Shown here: piece by piece, positions 16,764 through 26,231 of the stretch | How positions within the stretch are numbered: the stretch's first letter is position 1 | How the letters are laid out: each line of letters opens with the position of its first letter | Source: Shewanella halifaxensis HAW-EB4 | GTDB lineage: Bacteria; Pseudomonadota; Gammaproteobacteria; Enterobacterales; Shewanellaceae | DNA length: 64,000 bases | NCBI RefSeq assembly: GCF_000019185.1 | Contig: NC_010334.1 | Coordinates: 2,852,001-2,916,000, forward strand | Direction of reading: 5' to 3' | Notes under the pieces: generated by a model | Databases searched by the model: none | What the model saw: only the letters and a program-made list of their open reading frames with translations | What the model was told of the DNA's origin: nothing | Program-made: the position numbers and the translations under genes

Positions 16764-19371
16764 AATCGTAAAGAAAAAACTATTTTCACCGATTTGGTTA
16801 TTACCCATTATCGCCCTCGCACTAGGAGCGTGGCTCGGAGTGAAGAGCATACGCGAATCAGGCATTGAGGTGACGATTCACTTTCCTAGCGCAACAGGCA
16901 TGGACATAGGTAAAACTCTGGTTAAGTATCAGGGACTGACTGTTGGTAAAGTTGTCGATATGAGTATCGACGATGACCTTCAAGGGGTAAATGTTGACGT
17001 TATCATGGATTATCGTGCCGCCCCCTTTGTTAATGAAGGCACAAAGTTTTGGCTGGTAAAACCGAAAGCGACTATCACGGGTATTGAAGGCCTAGATACA
17101 CTTTTCTCGGGTAATTATATTAGTATTTTACCCGGCAAGGGTGGTTCAAGGTCCTTTTTTGAAGCCGAAACAACCGCCCCCGTCATTACACCCGGTGTTA
17201 AAGGCCTTACTGTTCATATCACATCAGACAAATTAGGGTCACTCGATGTTGGCTCTCCCGTGTTTTATAGACAAATTCCTGTCGGCCAAGTCATAGGCTA
17301 CCATCTTGCAAATGCTGAACAGATCCTCGTAACGGCTTTTATTCAAGAGCAATATGCTGAACTGGTTAAAGTTGATTCTCAATTTTGGAATGTATCGGGG
17401 ATCAGCATCGATGCATCACTATCAGGCGTTAAGGTCAGCAGTGAGAGTTTGGCATCGATACTTGCAGGTGGAATTAGCTTTAGCTCTAACACCTTATCTG
17501 ATCCCGCCGAAAACAAGCACGAGTTCACTTTATATGACAGCCAAGACGATGCGTTAGGTGGATTAAAATTCAAACTAGTTGCAAGTGGCGTCGAAGCCGT
17601 ATCTCAAAATACCGCAATCGTTTATCGAGGGATCCAGATAGGTCAGATAACGCATAAATCATTGAGCGATGATGGGGTGACTTTATCTGCAATAATCGAT
17701 AACACCTATAAAGAATTACTCACTGAGAGCGCTGATTTTTGGTTAGAGGGCGCCGATATTTCTCTATCAGGTATAAAACACCCTGAACGTTTAATCACAG
17801 GTAGTGTCATTAACTTCATTCCTGGCACTGGCCCGGCAAAACAGCAATATACCTTATTAACTGAGGCTCCAGATCCAAAGAACAGCAGCAAACTGCTAAT
17901 TACTCTGCACTCTGATACAAACCCAGGTGTCAGCGCCGGAGCCGAAATTCGCTATAAGCAAATAAAGATAGGTCATGTGCTATCAAGCAAGCTAAACAGC
18001 ACGTTTACTCAAGTCGAATATCAGGCAGAAATCGATGCCGACTTTGCGAGTCTTGTCAGCGGAAATAGCCATTTCCTCGCGGAATCGGCGCTAACTATAG
18101 ATGCTAACCTCGATGGAGTTAAAGTCAGTACCCGCGATTTAACGACCTTGACTAGCGGCGCTTTAAGCCTAGTAAGAGGAACCAACAAAGCATTAGCAAA
18201 GAGCGGTGACTCACTTTATGTATTCGCCAGTGCCAAGGACGCGACGTCTTTTTTCAATAATCAAAACCTTGTAAAAAAACGTCTCTACAATCAGGATGCA
18301 GCAGATCTATCCGCAGGCTCCCCTATCTATTATAAAAAAATGCAGATAGGCCAAGTAACGGCGGTTGAGTGGCAAGCCAAAAATAATAACTTTGCTATCG
18401 ATATTGCTATCGAGCGAGGCTTTAAGAGCTTACTCACAGAACAAACGGTCTTTTGGCGTAACAGTGCATTGTCAATCAATGCCAGTTTAAGTGGCATTGA
18501 AGTCGAAGTCGCCCCATTAATGGGTGCGTTAAAAGGCGGTATAAGCCTTGGCCTGCTCGACGGAAATCAAATTGCGAATGGAACATCGCTTTATGAGAGC
18601 AGGTTTCTTGCACTCAGTCAGGCTCAATCAATCACGCTCACCTTTCCTGCGACCGTAAAGTTGGCAAGCAAAGCCGCTATTCGGTATTTAGGACACAAAG
18701 TCGGTGAGGTAGAGTCCGTCACCTTAGCCGATAATTTGAAGCAGTTAGATGTGACAGCCTATTTATATGGTGAATATGCCACTAACTTTAATCAAAAAGA
18801 TGCCTCCTATTCAGTTGTCGATGCCGATATCTCTTTAGCAGGGATTAAAGCACCTGAAACCATGATAACAGGCCCTTATATTGAAGTATTCCCAGGCCAA
18901 AGCAGCATCAAGGCAACCGCCTTCACTGGTCAAATCGATACGCCATTTCATAACCTGAACGGCGCGCTTACCTTTAGCTTAAGCGATAGCAACTTAGGCT
19001 CTGTAAAACATGGAACGGCTATTTTCTTTAGAGGGGTTAAAATTGGGCAAGTCGATAGCTATTCACTTTCAGCGCAGGGAACTGGCGTCGTTATGCAGGT
19101 TCATATTAAGAATCAGTATCAGCATCTAGTGAACCAAACGAGTGTCTTTTGGGATCTATCCGGAGTGAAGGTGGATGTGGGACTATTTTCAGGCGCGCAA
19201 ATAGAAACGGGGTCGTTAGAAACGATATTGGCCGGTGGAATTGGGGTTGCAACTCAAGAGACGACCACTGCAGCAAATGTAATACGTAAACATCAAACAT
19301 TTACGCTCAAGTCCGACGTCGATAGCAAATGGCTGAGTTGGTCGCCAGTTCAAACACCAAGAGCTGATTGA
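16741..19371 (+). CDS. letB: Intermembrane lipid-transport MCE protein LetB (multi-MCE tunnel)
   Basis: 876 residues, almost the same as E. coli LetB/YebT (877). One N-terminal transmembrane anchor (FSPIWLLPIIALALGAWLGV) is followed by a series of MCE domains, visible as recurring GxPVxYRxxxxGxV-like blocks (for example GSPVFYRQIPVGQVIGY, NTAIVYRGIQIGQI, GSPIYYKKMQIGQV, GTAIFFRGVKIGQV). Seven domains are expected from the family; I did not delimit each. It forms a hexameric periplasmic tunnel for phospholipids. Ends in a strong terminator. Confidence 0.95.
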   Translation: MTQVQTPKIVKKKLFSPIWLLPIIALALGAWLGVKSIRESGIEVTIHFPSATGMDIGKTLVKYQGLTVGKVVDMSIDDDLQGVNVDVIMDYRAAPFVNEGTKFWLVKPKATITGIEGLDTLFSGNYISILPGKGGSRSFFEAETTAPVITPGVKGLTVHITSDKLGSLDVGSPVFYRQIPVGQVIGYHLANAEQILVTAFIQEQYAELVKVDSQFWNVSGISIDASLSGVKVSSESLASILAGGISFSSNTLSDPAENKHEFTLYDSQDDALGGLKFKLVASGVEAVSQNTAIVYRGIQIGQITHKSLSDDGVTLSAIIDNTYKELLTESADFWLEGADISLSGIKHPERLITGSVINFIPGTGPAKQQYTLLTEAPDPKNSSKLLITLHSDTNPGVSAGAEIRYKQIKIGHVLSSKLNSTFTQVEYQAEIDADFASLVSGNSHFLAESALTIDANLDGVKVSTRDLTTLTSGALSLVRGTNKALAKSGDSLYVFASAKDATSFFNNQNLVKKRLYNQDAADLSAGSPIYYKKMQIGQVTAVEWQAKNNNFAIDIAIERGFKSLLTEQTVFWRNSALSINASLSGIEVEVAPLMGALKGGISLGLLDGNQIANGTSLYESRFLALSQAQSITLTFPATVKLASKAAIRYLGHKVGEVESVTLADNLKQLDVTAYLYGEYATNFNQKDASYSVVDADISLAGIKAPETMITGPYIEVFPGQSSIKATAFTGQIDTPFHNLNGALTFSLSDSNLGSVKHGTAIFFRGVKIGQVDSYSLSAQGTGVVMQVHIKNQYQHLVNQTSVFWDLSGVKVDVGLFSGAQIETGSLETILAGGIGVATQETTTAANVIRKHQTFTLKSDVDSKWLSWSPVQTPRAD

Positions 19372-19391
19372 CCAAAAACTAAAGCAATTTA

Positions 19392-19418
19392 AAAACGAGG
19401 CATTAAGCCTCGTTTTTT
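19392..19418 (+). terminator. Terminator of the letA-letB unit (also usable leftward)
   Basis: AAAACGAGGC and GCCTCGTTTT pair around ATTA and are followed by a T-run. It sits between letB and the convergent SpmAB-like gene and may serve both. Confidence 0.88.
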
Positions 19419-19467
19419 TATTTAAGCCTTTTATTTAAGCCACAGTGCACTTTTCGCCAAAACGAAA

Positions 19468-20694
19468 TTAGCCGTAAAACTGATAGCAGACCAGTATAGC
19501 CGCGATGATCCCGGCTAAATCTGCAAATAGGCCACAGGCTAAGGCATGTCTTCCATTACGGATCCCGACTGCGCCGAAATAAACGGCTAATACATAAAAT
19601 GTTGTCTCGGTACTGCCCTGTAAAATGGCAGCTAAGCGGCCGGCAAACGAGTCGACTCCATAATGCTGCATGGTCTCAAGCATCATCGCCCTAGCTCCAG
19701 AGCCACTGAAAGGTTTCATGATTGCCGTCGGCATTGCATCAACAAAGCGTACGTCCCCGCCTGCGAATGCCACTAAGCCCGCTATAAGTTGTAATAGATA
19801 ATCTAACGCCCCTGATGCCCTCAAGAGAGCGATGGCAAGTAACATAGCCAGTAGATAGGGAATAAGCTTAATTGATTGGGCGAAGCCCTCTTTTGCTCCC
19901 TCAATAAACTCATCATAGACAGCGACTTTTCGCATGCCCGCAACCAAGACGAAACTAAAGATCAGCAGCAATAAAATACCATTGCCAAGGCCGGTACTCA
20001 CCTCACCGATAGCCGACATCGACAGAGTGCTCAAATAAAACACTAAACCTATGATGGAGGACAAAATAATACCTGCATAACCCAGTACAACCGCATTGAG
20101 TAAAGAAAGCTTCTGTACTATCGCCACGACCGTAAGACCTGCCAGTGTCGATGCCGTTGTCGCCAATAAAATCGGCAGAAAAATATCGGCTGGGGCAGCA
20201 GCTCCCTGCTGAGCACGATACAAAAATACGGTAACTGGCACTAAGGTAATTGAAGAGGTATTTAATACTAAAAACAGGATCTGGGCGTTAGTCGCAACAC
20301 TCTTATTCGGGTTTAAGGTTTGCAAGTCCTGCATCGCTTTCAAGCCTAGTGGTGTCGCTGCATTATCTAAACCTAGCATATTCGCCGTTAGATTCATGGT
20401 GACACTACCGTAAGCAGGATGTCCTCGAGGGACTTCAGGCATGAGTTTCGAAAGCAGCGGCTCGAACAGTTTTGAGAATAGTCCAACGACTCCAGCTTTT
20501 TCGCCAACACGCATCAGGCCCATCCACAGCGATAATACACCGATTAAGCCCAGCGCAATTTCAGCAGCCAGTTTTGAACTCGAAAAAATAGCGCTGACAC
20601 TTTCTGAAAGCACTTGAGTATGGCCCGTTAGCACCTGCGCCAAAATAGCGAATAATGCGGTTGCAAAAAAGCCAAACCAGATCTTATTTAACAC
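19468..20694 (-). CDS. SpmA/SpmB-like nucleoside-recognition (Gate) domain membrane protein
   Basis: 408 residues with about ten hydrophobic segments. Two halves each carry the nucleoside-recognition Gate signature: MGLMRVGEKAGVVGLFSKLFEPLLSKLMPEVP in the N-terminal half with LTANMLGLDNAATPLGLKAM, and the C-terminal half with MLETMQHYGVDSFAGRLAAILQGSTETTFYVLAVYFGAVG. In Bacillus the two halves are the separate spore-maturation proteins SpmA and SpmB; in many Gram-negatives they are fused, as here. Substrate unknown. Transcribed away from rsmF. Confidence 0.88.
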   Translation of the reverse strand: MLNKIWFGFFATALFAILAQVLTGHTQVLSESVSAIFSSSKLAAEIALGLIGVLSLWMGLMRVGEKAGVVGLFSKLFEPLLSKLMPEVPRGHPAYGSVTMNLTANMLGLDNAATPLGLKAMQDLQTLNPNKSVATNAQILFLVLNTSSITLVPVTVFLYRAQQGAAAPADIFLPILLATTASTLAGLTVVAIVQKLSLLNAVVLGYAGIILSSIIGLVFYLSTLSMSAIGEVSTGLGNGILLLLIFSFVLVAGMRKVAVYDEFIEGAKEGFAQSIKLIPYLLAMLLAIALLRASGALDYLLQLIAGLVAFAGGDVRFVDAMPTAIMKPFSGSGARAMMLETMQHYGVDSFAGRLAAILQGSTETTFYVLAVYFGAVGIRNGRHALACGLFADLAGIIAAILVCYQFYG

Positions 20695-20762
20695 TCAAGT
20701 TCCCTCTTATCATTTGGTATATCTGTTATAATCCCGCTACTTTACCGCATTATCTTCGACAT

Positions 20763-22202
20763 ATGGCTCATTTTAATCAGAATTTTCTCGACAGTATTGA
20801 ACGTGATCTCCCTTCTCACCTTTCAATGGAAGACTTTATTGCTTACAGCAATAAACCATTACGTCTTTCTATTCGGGTCAATACACTCAAAATTAGTACC
20901 GAAAACTTTATTGACTTGATGTCAGCAAAAGGCTGGAGCTTTGACCCTATTCCCTGGTGTAACCAAGGTTTCTGGGTAACGATAAGCAGTGATCTACAGT
21001 TAGGTAATACTATCGAGCACTTACAAGGCTTATTTTATATTCAAGAAGCCAGCTCAATGCTACCTCCTACCGCACTGTTTGACTCACATGCTGACAATGA
21101 AAATGATCTTAGCCAGTTTGCCCAAACCCGAGTACTGGACATGGCTTCAGCGCCAGGCTCAAAAACAACGCAAATAGCGGCACTGATGAACAATCAAGGC
21201 CTATTAGTCGCTAACGAGTATTCTGCCAGCCGAGTAAAAGTGTTGCATGCTAACGTTGCAAGAATGGGCGTATCAAACTGTGCCCTCACCCACTTTGACG
21301 CTAGAGTATTTGGTGAGTACCTATTTGAAACATTCGACTCAGTATTACTCGATGCCCCCTGTAGTGGCGAAGGCACCATTCGTAAAGATCCTGATGCGTT
21401 AAAAAACTGGGATAACAATGACAATAAGGGCATTGTTGATACTCAAAAAGCCTTAATTGAATCAGCCTTTCTCGCATTAAAGGTGGGCGGTTGCTTAGTT
21501 TATTCGACCTGTGCATTGAGTCGTCAAGAAAACCAAGACGTCTGCCATCATTTAAAAACGGCCTTTGGCGAGGCTGTTGAGTTTGCCGCACTAACTGAGC
21601 TATTCCCGGATGCAGATAAAGCATGTACCGAAGAAGGATTTTTACACGTATGGCCGCAAATTTATGATAGTGAAGGCTTCTTTGTCGCCAAGATCCGCAA
21701 AGTCTCCGCTGTCGAGCGCACCTTACCTGAACCTAAAATGCAAAAGAACTTTCCATTCACTGCTGCAAAGACAAAGCAAATCGAAGAGTTAACCGCTTAT
21801 TTTGAAGATTCGTTTGCCATTACATTGCCTACGGATGCCGAGATCATGGTACGCGATTTAGAGTTTTGGTTATTTCCAAAAGCGGTTATGCCACTTATAG
21901 GCAAAATGCGCTTTCAGCGAATAGGAATTAAGCTCGCGGATGCATTAAAGAAAGGCTATAAGGTACGCCACGAAGCTATCTTGGCACTATCGTCACCCAC
22001 ACGATTTGAACTCAGCGACGAACAAGCGAAAGAGTTCTTAATGGGGCGTGATATCAGTTTAGTGGAAAAAGTTAAACCTCAAGGTGAGGTCATTGTCAGT
22101 TATGCCAGCAATCCACTGGGTGTAGCAAAGCACCTAGGTAATAAACTAAAAAATAATCTTCCCAGAGACTTAGTAAAAGATAAGATCGCGTTATATCAGT
22201 AA
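20763..22202 (+). CDS. rsmF: 16S rRNA (cytosine-1407-C5) methyltransferase
   Basis: 479 residues from ATG 20763 (MAHFNQNFLDSIERDLPS), the same length as E. coli RsmF; a longer frame from 20655 runs into the divergent gene. The SAM-binding motif DMASAPGSKTTQIAALM, the DAPCSGEGTIRKD motif and the second catalytic cysteine in VYSTCALSRQENQ are all present, followed by the C-terminal RsmF-specific and PUA-like regions. It methylates 16S rRNA C1407 on the assembled small subunit. letA-letB-rsmF order matches E. coli yebS-yebT-yebU. Confidence 0.96.
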   Translation: MAHFNQNFLDSIERDLPSHLSMEDFIAYSNKPLRLSIRVNTLKISTENFIDLMSAKGWSFDPIPWCNQGFWVTISSDLQLGNTIEHLQGLFYIQEASSMLPPTALFDSHADNENDLSQFAQTRVLDMASAPGSKTTQIAALMNNQGLLVANEYSASRVKVLHANVARMGVSNCALTHFDARVFGEYLFETFDSVLLDAPCSGEGTIRKDPDALKNWDNNDNKGIVDTQKALIESAFLALKVGGCLVYSTCALSRQENQDVCHHLKTAFGEAVEFAALTELFPDADKACTEEGFLHVWPQIYDSEGFFVAKIRKVSAVERTLPEPKMQKNFPFTAAKTKQIEELTAYFEDSFAITLPTDAEIMVRDLEFWLFPKAVMPLIGKMRFQRIGIKLADALKKGYKVRHEAILALSSPTRFELSDEQAKEFLMGRDISLVEKVKPQGEVIVSYASNPLGVAKHLGNKLKNNLPRDLVKDKIALYQ

Positions 22203-22237
22203 TACCAATCTTATCTATACATAAATAGTTACATTTA

Positions 22238-22266
22238 GGTGGTTATCATCAAAAAATAACCACCCA
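22238..22266. repeat. Inverted repeat downstream of rsmF
   Basis: GGTGGTTAT and ATAACCACC pair over a CATCAAAAA loop. There is no clear T-run after it, so it may be the 3' end structure of the rsmF message rather than a full terminator. Confidence 0.55.
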
Positions 22267-22282
22267 CAATGCTCAAAGCTGG

Positions 22283-22290
22283 TCTACACT
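22283..22290 (+). promoter_or_regulatory. Candidate sigma-S-like -10 element upstream of SdsR
   Basis: TCTACACT resembles the sigma-S extended -10 (CTACACT). It would start a transcript near 22297 that includes a small hairpin (AAGCATC/GATGCTT, 22314-22337) before the conserved SdsR body. This would be a longer 5' end than in E. coli. Confidence 0.35.
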
Positions 22291-22351
22291 CTATATCATT
22301 AGCTTTTAGTGGAAAGCATCGATTGCAAAGATGCTTTTCAGCAGATTTTAC

Positions 22352-22456
22352 CACTGTGGTGAACAACCATATTGGTAATCAACAGTAGCGCACGGCTCCT
22401 AGTGAGCCATTCCCCTAGACCCAGAACAATTGGAATAGTTTTGGGTCTTTTTTTGC
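22352..22456 (+). ncRNA. sdsR: Small RNA SdsR (RyeB)
   Basis: The stretch from 22386 contains TAGCGCACGGCTC, then a GGCTC/GAGCC hairpin (22394-22408), then CATTCCCCTAGACCC and a final terminator hairpin (22417-22447) with a T-run. This is the conserved core of enterobacterial SdsR (TAGCGCACGGCTC...GAGCCATTTCCCTGGACC). In E. coli SdsR also lies a little downstream of the yebS-yebT-yebU genes, so synteny agrees. SdsR is a sigma-S-dependent, Hfq-binding sRNA. The 5' end given here is set by analogy with the E. coli length and could lie further upstream. Confidence 0.9.
22417..22454 (+). terminator. Rho-independent terminator of SdsR
   Basis: AGACCCA...AAC pairs with GTTTTGGGTCT over an ATTGGAATA loop, followed by a run of seven T. 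It is the 3' end of the sRNA and the last possible stop for rsmF transcription. Confidence 0.88.
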
Positions 22457-22502
22457 CTGTAATTTAGCTTCTGCCTGAGCAGTTAATTACGCCGCATTAC
22501 AG

Positions 22503-23291
22503 TTAGCGCCCAGCGAGCCTTGCTGCATCTTTAAACAAAGTAAAAAAATTGTCCGTTGTATACTGAGCCAATTCAGGATATTTCTCACCTCTTAGCTCGG
22601 CGACAAATTCCGCCACATCACGTACAAATGCAGGTTGATTTTCTTTACCACGGTGAGGAACGGGTGCTAAATAAGGAGAGTCCGTCTCTACCAATAATCT
22701 ATCTTTTGGTACCTTGCGGATCACATTACGAAGCTCACCGGCATTTTTAAAAGTAACAATGCCGGACACAGAGATGTAAAAGCCTAAATCTAAAGCTTCT
22801 TTCGCCATTTCCCAGCTTTCAGTAAAACAGTGCAAGACGCCGCCAACCGAGTCGGCATTGCCCCGCTTTAAAAAATTAATGGTGTCTTCACGTGCATCGC
22901 GGGTATGAATAATAAGGGGCTTGTTAACCTTTACAGCGAGATCAATCTGTTGCTCAAAACAGGTTTGTTGCAGTGCTTTTGTCTCATTAGCATAAAAGTA
23001 ATCGAGACCAGTTTCGCCAATAGCGATCACTTTCTCATCATGCGCAAACAGCTCAACTTCTTCGATATTTAAGCCGTCTTGTACATCTAGTGGGTGTACA
23101 CCAGCAGACAGAAAGACCTCATCAAAGGCCGCCATTTTTTGCTTCATCTCGATAAAACCTTGCTGCCTAACATTCACACAAAGAAAATAAGCAATATCAC
23201 GTGCTTTTGCAGCGGTAATGATCTCTTGTAATGAAGCCTGATCAGGCGCGGTTTTTAGACGGTCTAAATGACAATGTGAATCGATAAGCAC
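22503..23291 (-). CDS. ycfH: TatD-family metal-dependent hydrolase (YcfH-like)
   Basis: 262 residues. Metal-binding residues are visible in MLIDSHCHLDRL, GETGLDYFY, IIHTRDA, GVLHCFTES and VETDSPYLAPVPHRG, the full TatD pattern. TatD proteins are 3'-5' DNases/deoxyribonucleases; the YcfH branch sits next to holB in many gammaproteobacteria, as here. It ends the leftward run pabC-mltG-tmk-holB-pilZ-tatD. Confidence 0.93.
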   Translation of the reverse strand: MLIDSHCHLDRLKTAPDQASLQEIITAAKARDIAYFLCVNVRQQGFIEMKQKMAAFDEVFLSAGVHPLDVQDGLNIEEVELFAHDEKVIAIGETGLDYFYANETKALQQTCFEQQIDLAVKVNKPLIIHTRDAREDTINFLKRGNADSVGGVLHCFTESWEMAKEALDLGFYISVSGIVTFKNAGELRNVIRKVPKDRLLVETDSPYLAPVPHRGKENQPAFVRDVAEFVAELRGEKYPELAQYTTDNFFTLFKDAARLAGR

Positions 23292-23336
23292 GGTGAAAAT
23301 CCAACAAACAACAAAAAGGACAGCAAGTCTAACCAG

Positions 23337-23663
23337 CTACATAGTGCAGGTCAAATCTCCTGATGCCAGTTCGCGAGAAAGGAGTTGCTCGATATGATGC
23401 TTATGAAAATCTGGCTCGGATAATATTTTTACGCCGACTCCAGCAGGACGGCCACCAGATGCTCCTAATGGGTTGATCCAGATCACCGAGCCTTTGAATT
23501 CGTGATGCTGTGAGCCACTCGGGAGTTGGTAGCGAACCATGATCTCTTGTCCAAGAGTGAAGCTTTCAGCACTAGCAACAAACATACCTATCGGTTTGAT
23601 AAACGGCATATAAGCGCGGTAAAGCTGCTGTAAAGACTCAAATTTAACAACAAGATTCATCAT
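23337..23663 (-). CDS. pilZ: PilZ-domain protein (type IV pilus / cyclic-di-GMP family)
   Basis: 108 residues, one PilZ domain. It has the core of the Pseudomonas/Xanthomonas PilZ orthologue type (GMFVASAESFTLGQEIMVRY, GSVIWINPLGASGGRPAGVGV). The RxxxR c-di-GMP-binding motif is not evident, as in the founding PilZ that acts with PilB/FimX rather than binding the nucleotide well. The holB-pilZ-tatD order is conserved in many gammaproteobacteria. It probably supports type IV pilus assembly. Confidence 0.9.
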   Translation of the reverse strand: MMNLVVKFESLQQLYRAYMPFIKPIGMFVASAESFTLGQEIMVRYQLPSGSQHHEFKGSVIWINPLGASGGRPAGVGVKILSEPDFHKHHIEQLLSRELASGDLTCTM

Positions 23664-23672
23664 AGATTTTTA

Positions 23673-24587
23673 TTAGCTCATTAGCTGATTGTACTCAATA
23701 GTTAATCCTTCAAATAATGCTAACGAATTAACGTTTGGCATCACCGACAAGCGTGTTTCTAATAGCATCACCTTTGCGGCAAAATTAGCCAGCTTAGCCC
23801 TAAGCATAGGATCCATCTCTTGCTTTTTCACTAATATTCGATGCACCACTAGGTATAAAACTTTAAGCGCATCAGAAACTTGTTTTTCATTAACATTTAA
23901 TAAACTATCACACAGGTGCCCTGACGACAAACTTTGTATCCAGCCTTTTCTATACGCTACCAATGCCTTATCCCGCCCACTCTCAACCGCAGAAAGGATA
24001 GCTAACGGCCCACCGACTACAGGTAAGCACCAAGTCAAATCTTCATTCGATGCCAACTCTTGCTGCAGCCATTGCTTAACAACGGCTTTGCTTGGGATTT
24101 CTAAATGAAGTCTTTGACAACGACTACTAATGGTTGGCAGTAAGCGAGTTGGTGAATTGGCTTGTAAAAACAAAATGGTGTCTTTACCCGGCTCCTCTAG
24201 CGTTTTAAGCAATGCATTCGCTGATGCCTGATTCAAACGTTCACTGTTTAAAATCACCGCAACGCGTCTTCCGCCCTGTTGTGGTGTTGTGGTTAATTTT
24301 TGGCACAGCGCACGAATTTGATCCACCTTAATCTGTGCGCCATCGGCTTCAACTCGGTACAGATCAGGGTGGTTATTTGCCTCAACAAGTTGGCAAGGCT
24401 TACAAAATCCACAGCTCCCTGTAACGCCAACTTGTTTACATAATGCCGCCTTAGCGAGCTCAAGCGTGAGGGCTTCACCACCGTAAGCCACATCCATCGC
24501 AATTAGGTAAGCATGACCGACTCGCCCCGTTTTCAGTTGCTCTGAAAAGGTTTCAATTGTATGTTGCAGCCAAGGGAGCAGCGTCAT
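23673..24587 (-). CDS. holB: DNA polymerase III delta' subunit
   Basis: 304 residues from ATG 24587 (MTLLPWLQHTIETFSEQL), one base after the tmk stop; the frame extends to 24662 but would overlap tmk. It has the AAA+ clamp-loader fold of HolB with the zinc cluster (CKQVGVTGSCGFCKPCQL), a degenerate P-loop region (VGHAYLIAMDVAYGGEAL), and the SRC motif (ISSRCQRLHLEIP). It is a non-ATP-hydrolysing clamp-loader subunit in the cytoplasm. Confidence 0.95.
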   Translation of the reverse strand: MTLLPWLQHTIETFSEQLKTGRVGHAYLIAMDVAYGGEALTLELAKAALCKQVGVTGSCGFCKPCQLVEANNHPDLYRVEADGAQIKVDQIRALCQKLTTTPQQGGRRVAVILNSERLNQASANALLKTLEEPGKDTILFLQANSPTRLLPTISSRCQRLHLEIPSKAVVKQWLQQELASNEDLTWCLPVVGGPLAILSAVESGRDKALVAYRKGWIQSLSSGHLCDSLLNVNEKQVSDALKVLYLVVHRILVKKQEMDPMLRAKLANFAAKVMLLETRLSVMPNVNSLALFEGLTIEYNQLMS

Positions 24588-24588
24588 A

Positions 24589-25227
24589 TTACCAACTCTG
24601 CTCTTGAAGAATGGCAATAATGTCTTTATGTACCTGCGCCATACTTTGGCTGGCGTCGACAATTTTTATCGTGTCGTCGCTATCCGCAAACGACAAGAAC
24701 GTTGCACGAGCGCGGTCAAAAAACTCAATCTCTTGCTGCTCAATACGATCGAGTTCACCACGTCGTGCAGCGCGTTCAAGCCCAAGTTTAGGGGCGATAT
24801 CTAAATAAAGGGTCAGGTCGGGTTTAAAGCCTTTAAGCGTCGCATCACTGATAGCTGAGACCAATGGCATTAATCCTCTACCACCACCTTGATACGCAAG
24901 CGAAGACAAGTTGTGTCTATCACCTAACACCCACTCTCCGTTTGCTAAAGCGGGTTTTATCACATTTGCTACCAGCTGTGCTCTTGCAGCGTAAAACAGT
25001 AAACACTCAGCTTCATCACACAAGGGATCGCTGTCATTGGCGATTTTCACCAAGTCACGCATCTGCTCAGCGAGTGGCGTTCCACCAGGCTCTCGAGTAC
25101 AAACAGGGGCTTGCCCGGTATGCTTCTCAATAAAATCTCTAACCAATGCGATTGCACTTGATTTACCCGCACCTTCAAGCCCTTCAATTACGATAAACTT
25201 GGCGGAATTTTCAGTTTGTGTATTCAT
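24589..25227 (-). CDS. tmk: Thymidylate kinase
   Basis: 212 residues. P-loop IEGLEGAGKSSA near the N-terminus, the DR(H/Y)-type motif GDRHNLSSLAYQGGGRG, and a LID-type region (RRGELDRIEQQE). It phosphorylates dTMP to dTDP. The start overlaps the mltG stop as ATGA, and holB follows one base after its stop: tight coupling with DNA-replication neighbours, as in E. coli yceG-tmk-holB. Confidence 0.97.
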   Translation of the reverse strand: MNTQTENSAKFIVIEGLEGAGKSSAIALVRDFIEKHTGQAPVCTREPGGTPLAEQMRDLVKIANDSDPLCDEAECLLFYAARAQLVANVIKPALANGEWVLGDRHNLSSLAYQGGGRGLMPLVSAISDATLKGFKPDLTLYLDIAPKLGLERAARRGELDRIEQQEIEFFDRARATFLSFADSDDTIKIVDASQSMAQVHKDIIAILQEQSW

Positions 25228-26231
25228 CGATTTCTCTGATATTTATTCACTGCACGATTATGTTCGGTCAATGTTTTCGAAAAAATATGGCTACCATCAT
25301 TTCGTGATACGAAATAAAAATAATCAACGTCAGCAGGATGCGCCGCCGCTTGTATTGCCGCTAAACTTGGAGCTGCAATAGGCGTTGGTGGTAAGCCGTT
25401 AATTCTGTATGTATTGAATGCGGTCGTTTCACGTAGATCTTTACGGGTAATATTACCGTTATATCTGTCACCCATGCCGTAAATAACCGTTGGATCCGTT
25501 TGCAAGCGCATCCCTTTACGCAGACGATTGACAAATACCGCAGCGATCCAAGGTCGCTCACTCGCTTTACCCGTTTCTTTCTCAATAATTGAGGCTAAGA
25601 TGAGTAGCTCATAAGCGGATTTTAACGGCAAGCCTTGCTGACGTCCTTGCCACGCTTTCTCAAGCTCGAGTTTCATCTTTAAATAACTTTTATTTAATAA
25701 TGCCTGCTCAGTACTTTCCGCTCGATAATGATAAGTATCCGGGAAAAACTTGCCCTCAGGCAAGCCCGAGTCATCACCATTAGCAACAAGTACCTGATTA
25801 AACACATCTTGCTCTTGTTGTAACCTAGCTTGCTGTTCAAGTACGAGTTGCCACTCTTTCACTGTTTGTCCCTCTAATAGGGTCACAGCGAAAGACTTCT
25901 CCTTGCCACTAACGATCTTAGCCAGCAGGCTATTGAGGCTCTCGTTTGGCGTAACCTCATAAAGACCTGAGCGAATGTTGGCTAATTCTGGCTTTAAACG
26001 TACTAACCATTTGAGTTTCCAGCCTTCGTCAATCAGCTTCTCTGATTCTAAAATAGAGATAAATTGATTGAACGTAGTACCGCGTTTAATCGTTAACTCT
26101 TGTACAGAGGTGGCTTTTATCGGTTGTTCGCCATAGGCAAGCAGTGTTTGATAGGTCCAGTAACCCGCTACGGCGCCGATAGTAAGTAGAGTAAATCCGG
26201 TTGCGAAGAGGCTGATTATAATTTTTTTCAT
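25224..26231 (-). CDS. mltG: Endolytic murein transglycosylase MltG
   Basis: 335 residues from ATG 26231 (MKKIIISLFATGFTLL), which overlaps the pabC stop as ATGA; a longer frame to 26270 lies inside pabC. One N-terminal membrane anchor, a LysM-like region, and the YceG core with the catalytic glutamate in LILASIIEKETGKASERP and the conserved RLQTDPTVIYGMGDRYNGNI. It cleaves nascent glycan strands at the inner membrane and limits their length. Confidence 0.95.
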   Translation of the reverse strand: MKKIIISLFATGFTLLTIGAVAGYWTYQTLLAYGEQPIKATSVQELTIKRGTTFNQFISILESEKLIDEGWKLKWLVRLKPELANIRSGLYEVTPNESLNSLLAKIVSGKEKSFAVTLLEGQTVKEWQLVLEQQARLQQEQDVFNQVLVANGDDSGLPEGKFFPDTYHYRAESTEQALLNKSYLKMKLELEKAWQGRQQGLPLKSAYELLILASIIEKETGKASERPWIAAVFVNRLRKGMRLQTDPTVIYGMGDRYNGNITRKDLRETTAFNTYRINGLPPTPIAAPSLAAIQAAAHPADVDYFYFVSRNDGSHIFSKTLTEHNRAVNKYQRNR

